This document shows positions 1 to 9,021 of a DNA stretch of 64,000 nt, piece by piece. The stretch lies in NCBI GenBank assembly GCA_903910385.1, contig CAIVZM010000022.1, forward strand, positions 86,376-150,375, written 5' to 3'. The stretch is from an uncultured Armatimonadota bacterium (lineage in GTDB: Bacteria; Armatimonadota; Armatimonadia; Armatimonadales; Armatimonadaceae). Both the position numbers and the translations under genes were made by a program. How positions within the stretch are numbered: the first letter of the stretch is position 1; each line of letters begins with the position of its first letter. The notes under the pieces are model-generated. The model was not told the DNA's origin. It did not search any database and saw nothing but the letters and a program-made list of their open reading frames with translations.

Positions 1-10
1 GTAAAACGCC

Positions 11-40
11 TTGACAAGACGGATGCTGGGCGGGTACACT
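11..40 (+). promoter_or_regulatory. Sigma70-type promoter of the argC leader
   Basis: TTGACA at 11-16 and TACACT at 35-40 are separated by 18 bases. Transcription would start near 47, leaving a leader of about 360 bases before argC. The same -35/-10 pair occurs at 20260-20288 and, with one -35 change, at 57843-57871, so it is probably the house promoter style. Confidence 0.7.
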
Positions 41-55
41 CTCGAATACGCGAAA

Positions 56-157
56 ATGCAATTCAATACAGCGACAAACGCTCTGCGTCGCCGACTCCGT
101 CGTCCACAGGACGCCTCGGACGCCGCCTCGCAGAAAATAACAGGAACGACGCGCTAA
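56..157 (+). CDS. Arginine-rich leader peptide upstream of argC (33 aa)
   Basis: A short frame starts with ATG at 56, about 10 bases after the predicted transcription start, and ends with TAA at 155-157. It reads MQFNTATNALRRRLRRPQ and then a DASDAASQ-type tail. Five arginine codons fall within six positions (residues 11-16, RRRLRR). It lies between a good promoter and an intrinsic terminator, directly before the arginine genes. That is the arrangement of a transcription-attenuation leader peptide, where ribosome pausing at Arg codons reports arginyl-tRNA supply. No clear Shine-Dalgarno sequence is seen, and I could not draw a convincing antiterminator. Function is inferred. Confidence 0.55.
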   Translation: MQFNTATNALRRRLRRPQDASDAASQKITGTTR

Positions 158-284
158 AATAGTGCAGTCGTAATGCGCAGGACGGGGGCCGTGGCAATAC
201 GCCGTAAATGGGTCATGATGACTCATGCGGCAAGCGGCCCGAAACCAGAATTGCGTAAAATCGCAAAAGAGTTTGAAAGAAGGG

Positions 285-320
285 CCGCCGAAAGCGTTAA
301 ACGCTTTCTGCGGTCTTTTT
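285..320 (+). terminator. Intrinsic terminator / attenuator in the argC leader
   Basis: A 13-bp stem with one mismatch (arms 285-297 and 301-313, loop TAA) is followed by TCTTTTT at 314-320. It sits 84 bases before the argC start and downstream of an Arg-rich leader peptide, so it can stop transcription before the operon. It also interrupts any reading of 173-400 as a gene. Confidence 0.7.
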
Positions 321-403
321 GTTTGGTATTCACGGAAGCGATGGTTCGCGCCATTTCCGGAAATCCTGAATCCATGATTCTCAGCCGGGGGACTGAATAG
401 CGA

Positions 404-1483
404 ATGATAAATGTAGCGATAATAGGCGTCAGCGGATATGCCGGAGGGGAGGCGGCACGGATTCTTTCACAACATCCTGAAGTGGAAGTGACTTTCGCTT
501 CGTCCGAATCCAACGCCGGAAAACCGCTTTCGGCGGCGTATCCGGGTTTGACAGGGACGCGTGCAGGACGTCTTATCTGCCATGGCTCCGATATGGAAAA
601 GGCGGCGGACACGGCGGAAGTGATTTTTCTGGCGCAGGAGAGCGGCGCCGCCATGAAAGCGGCGGAATCTCTGCTGGCAAAGGGAAAGAAAATCATCGAC
701 CTGTCCGCCGATTTCCGCTTGCGCGATGCTTCGGTTTTTGAGACTTGGTACAAGATTCCGCACTCCGCGCCACATCTGCTCAATGGAAGCGGGGCTGCCA
801 CCGGTGCGGTCTACGGATTGCCGGAATGGAATTTTGAGGCATTGGAGTCCGCGCAACTAGTCGCAAACCCCGGCTGTCATGTCACAGCGGCGTTGCTGGC
901 GTTATTGCCGCTTCTGGATCAGTCTCTCATCGAGACTCGCGGAATTATCATCGACAGTAAGACGGGAGTCTCCGGCGCGGGTAGGACGAAAAGCGAACTG
1001 ATCTATCGCTTCAGCGAGATGAACGAGAGCATGCTTCCGTACAATCTGGGCGGGACGCATCGGCATATTCCGGAGATCGAACAGAACCTTTCTGATGTTG
1101 CCGGAGAGTCTGTGGTCGTCACTTTCGCGCCCCATCTTGCGCCGATGACGCGAGGCATTCTTTCGACCTGTTATGCCCGGTTGAAGGAGGATGCAGTGAC
1201 GGCGCAAACGATTACCGATGCGTTACGTGATACCTACAGCGAGGAGGGCGCGCCCTTTGTGATCGTCCGTAATTCCGGTGACTGGCCCTCTACGAAGGAT
1301 GTTTTCGGTTCGAACTTCTGTCATCTGTCTGCCACGGTAGATAGTAGGACTGGATCGGTCATTATCGTTTCCGCGATTGATAATCTTGTCAAAGGGGCGG
1401 CGGGACAGGCGGTGCAAAATATGAATCTGATGTGCGGTCTGCCGGAAACGGCAGGCCTGGAAGGCGGCGGACAATGGCCGTAG
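404..1483 (+). CDS. argC: N-acetyl-gamma-glutamyl-phosphate reductase
   Basis: Third step of ornithine synthesis: NADPH-dependent reduction of N-acetylglutamyl phosphate to the semialdehyde, in the cytoplasm. The protein has 359 residues, usual for the long-type family. The N-terminal Rossmann motif GVSGYAGGE is at residues 8-16. The catalytic cysteine is Cys158 in NPGCH. The start ATG at 404 gives the expected N-terminus; only a weak GGGG stretch precedes it. The 3' end overlaps argJ by 10 bases, so argC and argJ are co-transcribed and probably translationally coupled. Expression is probably controlled by the leader with terminator at 285-320. Confidence 0.96.
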   Translation: MINVAIIGVSGYAGGEAARILSQHPEVEVTFASSESNAGKPLSAAYPGLTGTRAGRLICHGSDMEKAADTAEVIFLAQESGAAMKAAESLLAKGKKIIDLSADFRLRDASVFETWYKIPHSAPHLLNGSGAATGAVYGLPEWNFEALESAQLVANPGCHVTAALLALLPLLDQSLIETRGIIIDSKTGVSGAGRTKSELIYRFSEMNESMLPYNLGGTHRHIPEIEQNLSDVAGESVVVTFAPHLAPMTRGILSTCYARLKEDAVTAQTITDALRDTYSEEGAPFVIVRNSGDWPSTKDVFGSNFCHLSATVDSRTGSVIIVSAIDNLVKGAAGQAVQNMNLMCGLPETAGLEGGGQWP

Positions 1484-2727
1484 AGAAGGAACCGCTGAGG
1501 CGGTCGCTCATTCCGGGCGGCGTCTGTGCGGCGAAGGGTTTTCGGGTTGCTGGAGTGCGATGCGGGATTAAGCGTAAGCGAAGGGATATTGCGCTTCTGG
1601 TATGTGACGCTCCCGATGGTAAGGAAGCGACGGCGGCGGCGACTTTCACTCAGAACCGATTGCGCGCCCCCTGTGCTGATCGAGGTGAAACGATTATCCG
1701 AAACGGCGACGGGGAAATTCGGGCGATTGTCGTAAACGCGGGCAATGCGAACGCCGGAAATGGACCGCAAGGCGTTAAGGATAACGAGGCGATGGCTTTT
1801 CTCGCGGCCGCCGAGATCGGGAGCGAACCTTCGCGAGTTCTCACTGCGTCTACAGGCATTATCGGGAATCCGATGCCGATGGAACGGGTAGCTTCCGGTA
1901 TCCGTGAAGCGGCGGCTGCCCTGACGCACTCGGCGGAAGCAGCATCTGAGGCGGCGGAAGCCATCCTGACCACCGATACCTTCAGCAAGGAATACGCGAT
2001 AGAAGTGGAAATCGACGGCTTTCCCGTTCGTATCGGCGGAATGGCGAAGGGCTCCGGGATGATCGCACCTAATATGGCGACCATGCTGGCATTCATCACG
2101 ACAGATGCCGCCGTCGCTGCGCCTGTTTTACAATTGGCGCTGAAACGGGCTGTCGATATTTCCTTCAACCGTCTGACCGTGGACGGCGACACCTCAACTA
2201 ATGATTCCTGTTTTCTTCTGGCTTCCGGCGCTTCTGGCGGGGCTGATATTCAGGATGATCAATCTCCAGCATTCGAGGATTTCCTTGAGGCGTTGACCGA
2301 AGTTTGCGTCCATCTTGCGAAGGAGATCGCCCGGGATGGGGAAGGTGCGACCAAACTTGTCACTGTCACCGTCTTCGGCGCGGAGCAGGAGAAAGATGCG
2401 GACGCCATCGCCCGAACAATCGCAGAATCGCCGCTGGTCAAAACGGCTCTTTTCGGTAATGATCCGAACTGGGGGCGAATCCTCGCCGCATCGGGACGTG
2501 CCGGGGTTCCTTTCGATCCGCAGAAAGTGACAGCGACCCTTGCCGGGACGACCATTTTCAGTCAAGGCATTCCCACTGATTTCGACGCCGCCGCGCTTTC
2601 CAAAACGATGTCGGCGAAGGAAGTCACGATTACTGTTGACTTATCCTCAGGTGACGCCACCGCGACCTTTTATACCTGCGATTTCAGTTACGACTATGTC
2701 CGCATCAATGCGGAATACCATACATAG
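1474..2727 (+). CDS. argJ: Bifunctional glutamate N-acetyltransferase / ornithine acetyltransferase
   Basis: Transfers acetyl from N-acetylornithine to glutamate, recycling the acetyl group; many members also use acetyl-CoA. With the start at ATG 1474 (AAGGCGG-type ribosome site just upstream) the protein has 417 residues. A longer frame from 1432 would run 42 bases further into argC and has no better support. The autoproteolysis site is MATML, with the nucleophile Thr203 after Ala202; the oxyanion-region motif TGIIG is near residue 127. It overlaps argC by 10 bases. Presence of argJ implies the cyclic acetyl pathway. Whether it is mono- or bifunctional cannot be told from sequence alone. Confidence 0.95.
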   Translation: MAVEKEPLRRSLIPGGVCAAKGFRVAGVRCGIKRKRRDIALLVCDAPDGKEATAAATFTQNRLRAPCADRGETIIRNGDGEIRAIVVNAGNANAGNGPQGVKDNEAMAFLAAAEIGSEPSRVLTASTGIIGNPMPMERVASGIREAAAALTHSAEAASEAAEAILTTDTFSKEYAIEVEIDGFPVRIGGMAKGSGMIAPNMATMLAFITTDAAVAAPVLQLALKRAVDISFNRLTVDGDTSTNDSCFLLASGASGGADIQDDQSPAFEDFLEALTEVCVHLAKEIARDGEGATKLVTVTVFGAEQEKDADAIARTIAESPLVKTALFGNDPNWGRILAASGRAGVPFDPQKVTATLAGTTIFSQGIPTDFDAAALSKTMSAKEVTITVDLSSGDATATFYTCDFSYDYVRINAEYHT

Positions 2728-2899
2728 GAGTTCGGAATGAGAAGTGAGAAATTAACCGTGATGCCGAAGGGGGGCGCCGCTTGTTGCGGTTGGCATCGTT
2801 AAGAGCGGATAGTGGTTTTGGTCGCCCTTGCAACGGCGTTTTATGTTGTCGGTGTGGTTGGCATTCGAGACGCAATGACGTCTTTATTTTGGAGAAGCG

Positions 2900-3793
2900 G
2901 TGACAAAATTGATGAATCCTGATTTGCAGGCGGAAATACTATCACAGGCGTTGCCGTATATTCGGCGGTTCGCCGGGGCGACGCTGGTCATTAAGTATGG
3001 CGGTGCGGCGATGCTGGACGACGATCTCAAACGCGCCGTGATGCGCGACCTCGCTCTGATGCGTTTTGTCGGGATTAACCCGATTCTGGTGCATGGCGGC
3101 GGACCGGAAGTCTCCGAGGCGATGCGGAAGATGGGCAAGGAACCGGAATTCATCGGCGGCCTTCGTGTCACCGATGCGGAGACAATGGAAATCGTCGAGA
3201 TGGTGCTCACCGGAAAGACAAACAAGGGCATTGTCTCCTTGCTCAATGGTGAAGGACTGAATGCTGTCGGTCTCTCGGGCAAGGATGCCAATCTACTGGT
3301 AGCAGTCAAGGAAACGGCGCGAGGGGATATCGGCTTTGTCGGACGTATCACTCAGGTGAATCCGGGGATTGTCCACACGCTGACGGCGGCGGGCTATGTC
3401 CCGGTGATTTCGTCGGTCGCTATCGGGCAGGACGGGGCTTCCTATAATGTGAATGCCGATACGGCGGCGGGCGAACTGGCGGTCGCTCTCGGTGCAAAAA
3501 AACTGATCCTGATGACCGATGTGGAAGGACTCTATCGTGACTTCAATGACAAGTCTTCCCTGATATCCGAACTGACCGCAGCGGAAGCGCGACGTATGGT
3601 CAATTCCGGCGCAATTGATGCGGGCATGATCCCCAAACTGGAAGCCTGTGTGGACTCCGTTGAGGATGGAGTCGAACGCGCCCATATCATCGATGGTCGC
3701 CGTCCCCACTCACTCCTGATAGAAATCTTCACGGATTCCGGGATCGGGACAATGATTCATGCCGCACAGGGCTATCGTCCCCGATTGGTGTGA
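2900..3793 (+). CDS. argB: Acetylglutamate kinase
   Basis: Phosphorylates N-acetylglutamate with ATP, the committed step of arginine synthesis. 297 residues. The start is GTG at 2900 with GGAG at 2891-2894; an in-frame ATG four codons later is the alternative. The glycine-rich nucleotide loop VIKYGGAAM (Lys32), the substrate loop LVHGGGPEVSEAM and the late motif NADTAAGELA are present. The N-terminal helix AEILSQALPYIRRF is the extension seen in hexameric, arginine-inhibited members, so feedback inhibition by arginine is likely (inference). It is separated from argJ by 172 bases holding no gene, but very likely lies in the same transcription unit. Confidence 0.95.
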   Translation: MTKLMNPDLQAEILSQALPYIRRFAGATLVIKYGGAAMLDDDLKRAVMRDLALMRFVGINPILVHGGGPEVSEAMRKMGKEPEFIGGLRVTDAETMEIVEMVLTGKTNKGIVSLLNGEGLNAVGLSGKDANLLVAVKETARGDIGFVGRITQVNPGIVHTLTAAGYVPVISSVAIGQDGASYNVNADTAAGELAVALGAKKLILMTDVEGLYRDFNDKSSLISELTAAEARRMVNSGAIDAGMIPKLEACVDSVEDGVERAHIIDGRRPHSLLIEIFTDSGIGTMIHAAQGYRPRLV

Positions 3794-3877
3794 TTTTCTC
3801 AAAGCGTCTCACCCGGAATGCCGGTAGATTTGAGGGATTACTGAGGTCAGGTCAAACCCTACCCACAGGAGCAAAAC

Positions 3878-4831
3878 ATGATGGCAAACGAAGCGACGGA
3901 TAACGAAATAATTCTTGCGTCGGGCGATTTGCGCGTCCGGGTCTCACCGTTCGGGGCGTCCCTGCGCGGGATGTGGCGGGAGACGGCGAACGGGATTCAG
4001 GAAATAATCACCAGTTATAGCGGCGTGAAAAATAAGGTCGGCGGACAAGGCGATGTCCTGATTCCTTTTCCGGGTCGCGTCCGCGACGGCAAATACTCCT
4101 TCAACGGCGGATCCTACGAAATGACGCGCAACGACAAAGATGGCCCTAATGCCATTCACGGTTTTGTGCGTTTGAAAACCTGGGTAACGTTTCTGAACAG
4201 CGGCGAATCAGCGACATTCACCACCAGCATTGCGTCGGAAGACGCTCCCGGTTATCCCTTTGCGCTCACTATCACGGTTTGTTATACGCTCCGTGACAGC
4301 GGGCTTCAGTGCGAGTTCACGGTGAAAAACGAAGGCGATCAACTGGCGCCGGTCGCCGCAGGGTTCCATCCCTATTTCACGGTCGGTTCGGATTTGATCG
4401 ACTTGGACTTATTGACGCTTCCTTTTAACGCTTTTCTGGAATTCCAGAATTTGTTACCAACAGGAAACATCGTTCCTGTGGAGGGAACGCCCTTCGATTT
4501 CCGAACGCCGCAAATCATTGCTGGAACAGTATTCAATACCTGCTTCGTTGCGCCGCTTCCGGACGACGATGGAAAGACCCGGATTCGTCTGTCTACGATG
4601 GATGGGAAACGCGCCGTTACTGTCTGGATGGATGCGTCCTTTGGCTATGTCGTCCTGTATTCCGGCGATCCGTTGCCGGAGACTCATCGGCGTCGTTCGC
4701 TTGCCATCGAACCGATGACCTGTGGAACAGATGCTTTCAATCACCCGGAATGGGGTCTTGTGACGCTCGCTCCCGGCGAGATGTTTAAGGGGGCGTGGGG
4801 CGTCACTCCGGAATTTGGAGACAGAACGTGA
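3878..4831 (+). CDS. Aldose 1-epimerase family protein (galactose mutarotase-like)
   Basis: Probable mutarotase that interconverts alpha and beta anomers of a hexose or related sugar. 317 residues, the usual size. Family signatures are NAIHGFVR (around residue 88), FHPYF in the middle, and a C-terminal stretch with GTDAFNHPEWG and LAPGE. No signal peptide is visible, so it is cytoplasmic. AGGAG at 3867-3871 is six bases before the ATG. It opens the sugar cluster that interrupts the arg genes and is distinct from the exported epimerase at 51089-52237. The substrate sugar cannot be read from the sequence. Confidence 0.85.
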   Translation: MMANEATDNEIILASGDLRVRVSPFGASLRGMWRETANGIQEIITSYSGVKNKVGGQGDVLIPFPGRVRDGKYSFNGGSYEMTRNDKDGPNAIHGFVRLKTWVTFLNSGESATFTTSIASEDAPGYPFALTITVCYTLRDSGLQCEFTVKNEGDQLAPVAAGFHPYFTVGSDLIDLDLLTLPFNAFLEFQNLLPTGNIVPVEGTPFDFRTPQIIAGTVFNTCFVAPLPDDDGKTRIRLSTMDGKRAVTVWMDASFGYVVLYSGDPLPETHRRRSLAIEPMTCGTDAFNHPEWGLVTLAPGEMFKGAWGVTPEFGDRT

Positions 4832-4946
4832 ATGCTGTAGAAGCAACGTTCGTGAAAGCCTTCATCACCCGTGACAGCCGGGAGAGATGGTCACAATTTC
4901 TGCCATCAGAGGAAAAAGGAATCACGGAACCTGAAATGCCAACACA

Positions 4947-5543
4947 ATGAAAGACACGACAAACCAGCTTACCCTGCGCGTAGCGGATATTTCCGAAGCG
5001 GAAGCACTGATTGAATTGACGCACGCCGCATTTGCGGAGTACGAATTGACTTCCTATCCTTCGCGTGTGGCGGAGGAAACGGCGGAGACGATTCGCGGAC
5101 AAATGGCGGCGGGAGATCGTGTTTTTGTGGTGGAACGCGGCGCGGATAAACTCGCCTGCGTGCGTTGTCGTGTCGATGGCGACGCCCTGTATTTCTACCG
5201 ACTGGCGGTGCATCCGTCGGCGCGGCGGCAGGGAATCGCCCGAATGATACTCGCTTTTCTGGAGTGCGTCGCCCGGTCGGAAGGACGGCGGCGTCTGACC
5301 TGTTGCGTCCGGGAGCGGGAATCGGGAAATGTCGCTCTTTATAAGGGCGCGGGATTTCATGAGTTCGGCGAACCCAGTACCAAGATTCGGGGAGGCAATC
5401 CGGTGGTGAGTCTCAATATGGAGAAGGTATTAATGCCGTTTATGGCGAACGGACGCGCTAAGATGCCGATTTCTTCTTTCGGCTATCCCTTATCCCATCT
5501 ATCGAAAGCGGGCTCAAGCCCGGAACAGGGCGCCTCCCAATGA
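4947..5543 (+). CDS. GNAT-family N-acetyltransferase
   Basis: 198 residues. The acetyl-CoA binding core is visible as LAVHPSARRQGIARMIL at about residues 90-106 (R-x-x-G-I/A signature), preceded by the beta strand DALYFYRL. Such proteins acetylate amines on small molecules or proteins; the substrate is unknown. The last 40 or so residues, after LNMEKV, lie beyond the usual fold and look unstructured. Its stop overlaps the next start in an ATGA arrangement (5540-5543), suggesting translational coupling to the GH109-like gene. No strong ribosome site precedes the chosen ATG, so the start is uncertain. Confidence 0.8.
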   Translation: MKDTTNQLTLRVADISEAEALIELTHAAFAEYELTSYPSRVAEETAETIRGQMAAGDRVFVVERGADKLACVRCRVDGDALYFYRLAVHPSARRQGIARMILAFLECVARSEGRRRLTCCVRERESGNVALYKGAGFHEFGEPSTKIRGGNPVVSLNMEKVLMPFMANGRAKMPISSFGYPLSHLSKAGSSPEQGASQ

Positions 5544-6871
5544 GCGAACAACCTTTGACCCGACGTGAGCTGATCAGAAACGCCGTTGGCGTGAGTGCAG
5601 GTCTGACAGCGGTAGTGACGACAGAAACATCCGCCACGGCAAAACGCGCAGGAAACAAGACCATGCGCCGGGTTCCCTTTGAACGGCGCAATGTGGTGCG
5701 CGTCGGGTTCATCGGACTCGGCGGACGAGGGAGCTATCTCTTTGGCGACCTGCTGACGCTCGAAAACGTTCAGGTGATAGCGGTCTGTGATCTGGTCGCC
5801 AGTCGGGCGGAAGACGCCGCAAAACGCGCCGAGGCGGCGGGAAAGAAGCGACCAGAGACCTATAGCGGCTCGGAAACCAGCTACAAAAAACTCTGTGAAC
5901 GGGACGATCTGGACATCATCTACATCGCGACCCCTTGGAATTGGCATGTCCCCATGGCGCTGGAGGGGATGGAACACGGAAAGCATGTCGCTGTCGAAGT
6001 TCCCGCCGCAACGACCCTTGAAGACTGCTGGAAATTGGTAGACACATCCGAACGAACCCGCCGACACTGCATGATGTTGGAGAACTGTTGCTATGGGCAA
6101 AGCGAAATGATGGTCTTGAACATGGTCAAAGCGGGCCTGTTCGGGGACATTACCCATGGCGAAGCCGCCTATATCCATAATCTGCGCGGTCTTCTTCTGG
6201 AAGACGCTGGAGAAGGTCTGTGGCGCCGTTTCCCACATATTCAGCGCAACGGTAACCTCTACCCAACCCACGGACTCGGTCCGGTGGCGAATTACATGGA
6301 CATTCACCGGGGTGACCGCTTTGAATTGATCGTCTCCATGGCAAGTAAAGAAGCGAGCCTGACCGCTTATCGTGACGCCCATACTGCGCCGGATAGCACG
6401 AAGCGCAAGGAGAAATATCGGTGCGGCGATATGAATGTCAGCATGATACGAACGGCGCTCGGAAGAACGATCATGCTCCAGCATGATGTGGTGACGCCGC
6501 GACCCTATGACCGGATCAACCTGATCGCCGGGACGAAGGGAACCTTTCGGGACTATCCGGTACGCCTCTATCTGGACGGTCAGGTGGGTGGCGAAGAATG
6601 GACTAATCTGGATGCGCACCGAGAAAAGTACGAGCACACGCTCTGGAAAAGCATGGGAGATATCGCCCGCAAGCACGGCGGTCATGGCGGAATGGACTTC
6701 CTCATGAACTATCGCGTTATCCAGTGCATCCATGAAGGAACCGCGCCCGACTTGGATGTGTATGATGCCGCCGCGTTGAGCGCCTCTGGCCCTCTTTCCG
6801 AAATGTCGCTGGCGCGAAACTGCAGTTCCGTAAAATTCCCGGACTTCACGCGTGGAAACTGGGGAGCGTAA
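5540..6871 (+). CDS. Exported Gfo/Idh/MocA oxidoreductase, GH109-like
   Basis: 443 residues. The N-terminus has a twin-arginine-type signal (TRRELIRNAVGVSAGL, residues 7-22), which suggests Tat export of a protein that folds with its NAD cofactor. The Rossmann motif GFIGLGGRGS is at residues 56-65. Features typical of glycoside hydrolase family 109 are the EVPAATTLEDCW block and the conserved ENCCYG stretch; that family uses bound NAD+ in a redox-assisted cleavage of alpha-GalNAc linkages. The neighbours are a PhyH-type dioxygenase and an ABC sugar importer, so a role in trimming or oxidising imported sugars is likely. Alternative: a simple sugar dehydrogenase. Confidence 0.82.
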   Translation: MSEQPLTRRELIRNAVGVSAGLTAVVTTETSATAKRAGNKTMRRVPFERRNVVRVGFIGLGGRGSYLFGDLLTLENVQVIAVCDLVASRAEDAAKRAEAAGKKRPETYSGSETSYKKLCERDDLDIIYIATPWNWHVPMALEGMEHGKHVAVEVPAATTLEDCWKLVDTSERTRRHCMMLENCCYGQSEMMVLNMVKAGLFGDITHGEAAYIHNLRGLLLEDAGEGLWRRFPHIQRNGNLYPTHGLGPVANYMDIHRGDRFELIVSMASKEASLTAYRDAHTAPDSTKRKEKYRCGDMNVSMIRTALGRTIMLQHDVVTPRPYDRINLIAGTKGTFRDYPVRLYLDGQVGGEEWTNLDAHREKYEHTLWKSMGDIARKHGGHGGMDFLMNYRVIQCIHEGTAPDLDVYDAAALSASGPLSEMSLARNCSSVKFPDFTRGNWGA

Positions 6872-6916
6872 GAATCCGACTGGATCAATTGATCGGTCAT
6901 AAAGAAGGGTAAGCGT

Positions 6917-7657
6917 ATGACGCCCGAAGAAAAATTTCTCGTCGATTTGCAGGGATATCTGGTCATCAAAAATGTTCTGACGTCGGATGAGGTCGCTGAA
7001 CTGAATGCGATTGCAGAAGTCAAGTTCCCGCCGGTTCCGGGTCGTCCGGACAGGCGGCAGAACAATGTTTCGCAGTGGGGCGCACCGTACCAGAAGTTGA
7101 TCGATCATCCGAAAATCGTCCCGTATCTTGTGGAACTGATCGATTCTAAATTTCGCCTTGACCATGATTATTGCATCTTTATGGAACCGGGCGCCGAGGG
7201 AGGTTCGCTCCACGGCGGCGAGGGACATGAAGGTGATCACTGGTACAAATACCGCGACGGTCAGATTCGAAACGGTTTATGTGTGATTACGTTCTTTCTC
7301 TCTGATGCCGAAGTCGGCGATGGTGGTTTCGCCTGTATTCCCGGTTCCCATAAAAGCAACTTTCTGGACGCCATTCCGCGCGATGTTCTCGAATGGAAAA
7401 AGGAAGCCCCCTATGTGGTGCAACCCGCAGTTGAAGCGGGGGACGCCCTGTTCTTCACGGAAGCGTTGATTCATGGAACTATGTCCTGGAGAGCGCAACA
7501 TGAGAGAAGAGCGTTACTGTACAAATACAGTCCCGGTCATTCCGCCTGGTCGCAGAAATACTATGATATGGAAGCGTATCCTGACCTGACCGACCAACAA
7601 CGGCGAATTCTCGCTCCGCCTTCCGTCGGCAGTCGAACCAATGTGGTGCAACCCTGA
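6917..7657 (+). CDS. Phytanoyl-CoA dioxygenase (PhyH) family protein
   Basis: 246 residues, no signal peptide. The Fe(II)/2-oxoglutarate dioxygenase fold is indicated by the GDGGFACIPGSHKSNF block (family hallmark GG-x-x-x-x-PGSH), a distal His in HGTMSW and an Arg for 2-oxoglutarate in ERRALLY. The proximal metal ligands are probably in the SLHGGEGHEGDHW segment, but the exact pair is unclear. AAGGG lies seven bases before the ATG. It is the third gene of the sugar cluster. PhyH proteins in such clusters hydroxylate small substrates; the substrate here is unknown. Confidence 0.82.
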   Translation: MTPEEKFLVDLQGYLVIKNVLTSDEVAELNAIAEVKFPPVPGRPDRRQNNVSQWGAPYQKLIDHPKIVPYLVELIDSKFRLDHDYCIFMEPGAEGGSLHGGEGHEGDHWYKYRDGQIRNGLCVITFFLSDAEVGDGGFACIPGSHKSNFLDAIPRDVLEWKKEAPYVVQPAVEAGDALFFTEALIHGTMSWRAQHERRALLYKYSPGHSAWSQKYYDMEAYPDLTDQQRRILAPPSVGSRTNVVQP

Positions 7658-7683
7658 GCGCAGGGAAGGATAGTCGTGCGCAA

Positions 7684-9021
7684 ATGCTAAAAAACCGCGC
7701 TATAAAAAGGGCTCTGTGTTTTCTTCCTGCTCTGTCGCTTCTTACCCAGACAGGATGTCATCTCGAATCGGAGGCAGACAGCAAAAAGACAACCATCGAG
7801 GTCGCTGTCTTCGAGGGTGGGTATGGTCTCGACTGGCATAAAAACGTCGCGCGACAATACGAGGCGATGCATCCTGAAATCAAGGTGAATCTCTGGGGTG
7901 ATCCCCGTGTCGATGAGAAAATCAAGCCCCGTATCCTGCGCGGTGATCCGCCGGATCTTGCCAGTTGTAATGTCCCGGTCTGGAAATTGATCGTGAGCGG
8001 AAAACTTTACCCTCTCAACGAAGCGCTGGATTCCCCGGCGTATGGTCAGAAGATTACCTTCCGGGATTCTCTGGTGCATGGTGTCCTCAACGACACGATT
8101 TACAAAGGTAAGGCGTACGCCATGCCGACGAATCTGGGCTCCTGGGTCTGCTGGTACGACAAGAAGCAATTTCGGGAGCATGGATGGACGCCACCTAAAA
8201 CGTGGGGCGAATTCATGACTCTCTGCGAAAAGATCAAGGCGTCAGGAATTGCGCCTCTGGCGTTTCAGGGTAAGTACCCGTACTACGCCTGGGCGGTGCT
8301 TCTGAGTGTCTACCAGAGATTGACGCCTTTCGAAAACTGGTACGCCATGCAGGATTTGAAGCCCGGGGCGTTCACCGACCCGGACTTCATCAAGGCGGCG
8401 CGGTTGATGCAGGACATGGCGGTGAAATACTACCAGCCTGGCGCAATGGCAATGACGCACACCGAGTCCCAACTGGAATGGGTCAATGGTCGTGCTGCAA
8501 TGGTGTTCTGCGGTCTGTGGCTGAAGAACGAGATGAAGAAGGCGATTCCTCCCGGCTTCGAGATGGCGTGTTTCGCCGTCCCGCCCGTGGAGGGCGGAAA
8601 AGGCGATCCCGCCGCGATCTATGCGGGCGGTGGCGAGAACTTCTTCGTCTTTTCCGAAGCCAAACACCCGAAGGAAGCGTCCGACTTCCTCAAATACATG
8701 ATGAGTATGGAACCTGCCCACGCCTATATTCAGAAGCTGGACACCCTATCTCCGGTTAAGGACAGTGTCAAAGGGTTGAAGATATCACCGGAGTTGCAGA
8801 GCGCAGTCGATGTGATGGATGTAAGTACGCGCATCTATTCCGACCGACTGACTGGACTGTACCCGGAATTCGATAAAGGCCCCCTGCACGATGCCCTGGC
8901 GGACCTGCTTTCCGGGAAGTGTACGCCCGAAGAATTTGGGAAGCGGTTGGAAGCCGCGGCGGATACAATTCGAAAAGACCCGGAAATCTACAAACCGCCC
9001 GCGAACGGAGTCCCGAAATGA
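7684..9021 (+). CDS. ABC sugar transporter, extracellular solute-binding lipoprotein
   Basis: 445 residues, family 1 solute-binding protein. The N-terminus is a lipoprotein-type signal with candidate lipid-carrying Cys25 (LLTQTGC), although the position before the Thr-Gly-Cys is a poor lipobox match. Binding-protein hallmarks are the RVDEKIKPRI stretch, the GKAYAMPTNLGSWVCWYDKK hinge-entry region and a C-terminal FLKYMMSMEPAHAYIQ helix. It binds an unknown sugar outside the cytoplasmic membrane and hands it to the two permeases that follow. Its stop overlaps the first permease start (ATGA at 9018-9021). No ATPase gene is nearby. Confidence 0.92.
   Translation: MLKNRAIKRALCFLPALSLLTQTGCHLESEADSKKTTIEVAVFEGGYGLDWHKNVARQYEAMHPEIKVNLWGDPRVDEKIKPRILRGDPPDLASCNVPVWKLIVSGKLYPLNEALDSPAYGQKITFRDSLVHGVLNDTIYKGKAYAMPTNLGSWVCWYDKKQFREHGWTPPKTWGEFMTLCEKIKASGIAPLAFQGKYPYYAWAVLLSVYQRLTPFENWYAMQDLKPGAFTDPDFIKAARLMQDMAVKYYQPGAMAMTHTESQLEWVNGRAAMVFCGLWLKNEMKKAIPPGFEMACFAVPPVEGGKGDPAAIYAGGGENFFVFSEAKHPKEASDFLKYMMSMEPAHAYIQKLDTLSPVKDSVKGLKISPELQSAVDVMDVSTRIYSDRLTGLYPEFDKGPLHDALADLLSGKCTPEEFGKRLEAAADTIRKDPEIYKPPANGVPK

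Noticed and set aside
173..400. 75-codon frame directly before argC
   Set aside because: An intrinsic terminator (285-320) lies in its middle and it shows no protein family character. It is better read as leader RNA, though its Arg-rich start was noted.
1..403. T-box riboswitch upstream of argC
   Set aside because: No T-box consensus sequence before the terminator could be found; the Arg-rich peptide explains the terminator better.
5483..7240. Long minus-strand frame of 585 codons
   Set aside because: It lies opposite the GH109-like and PhyH genes, which have clear family motifs; it is a mirror frame.
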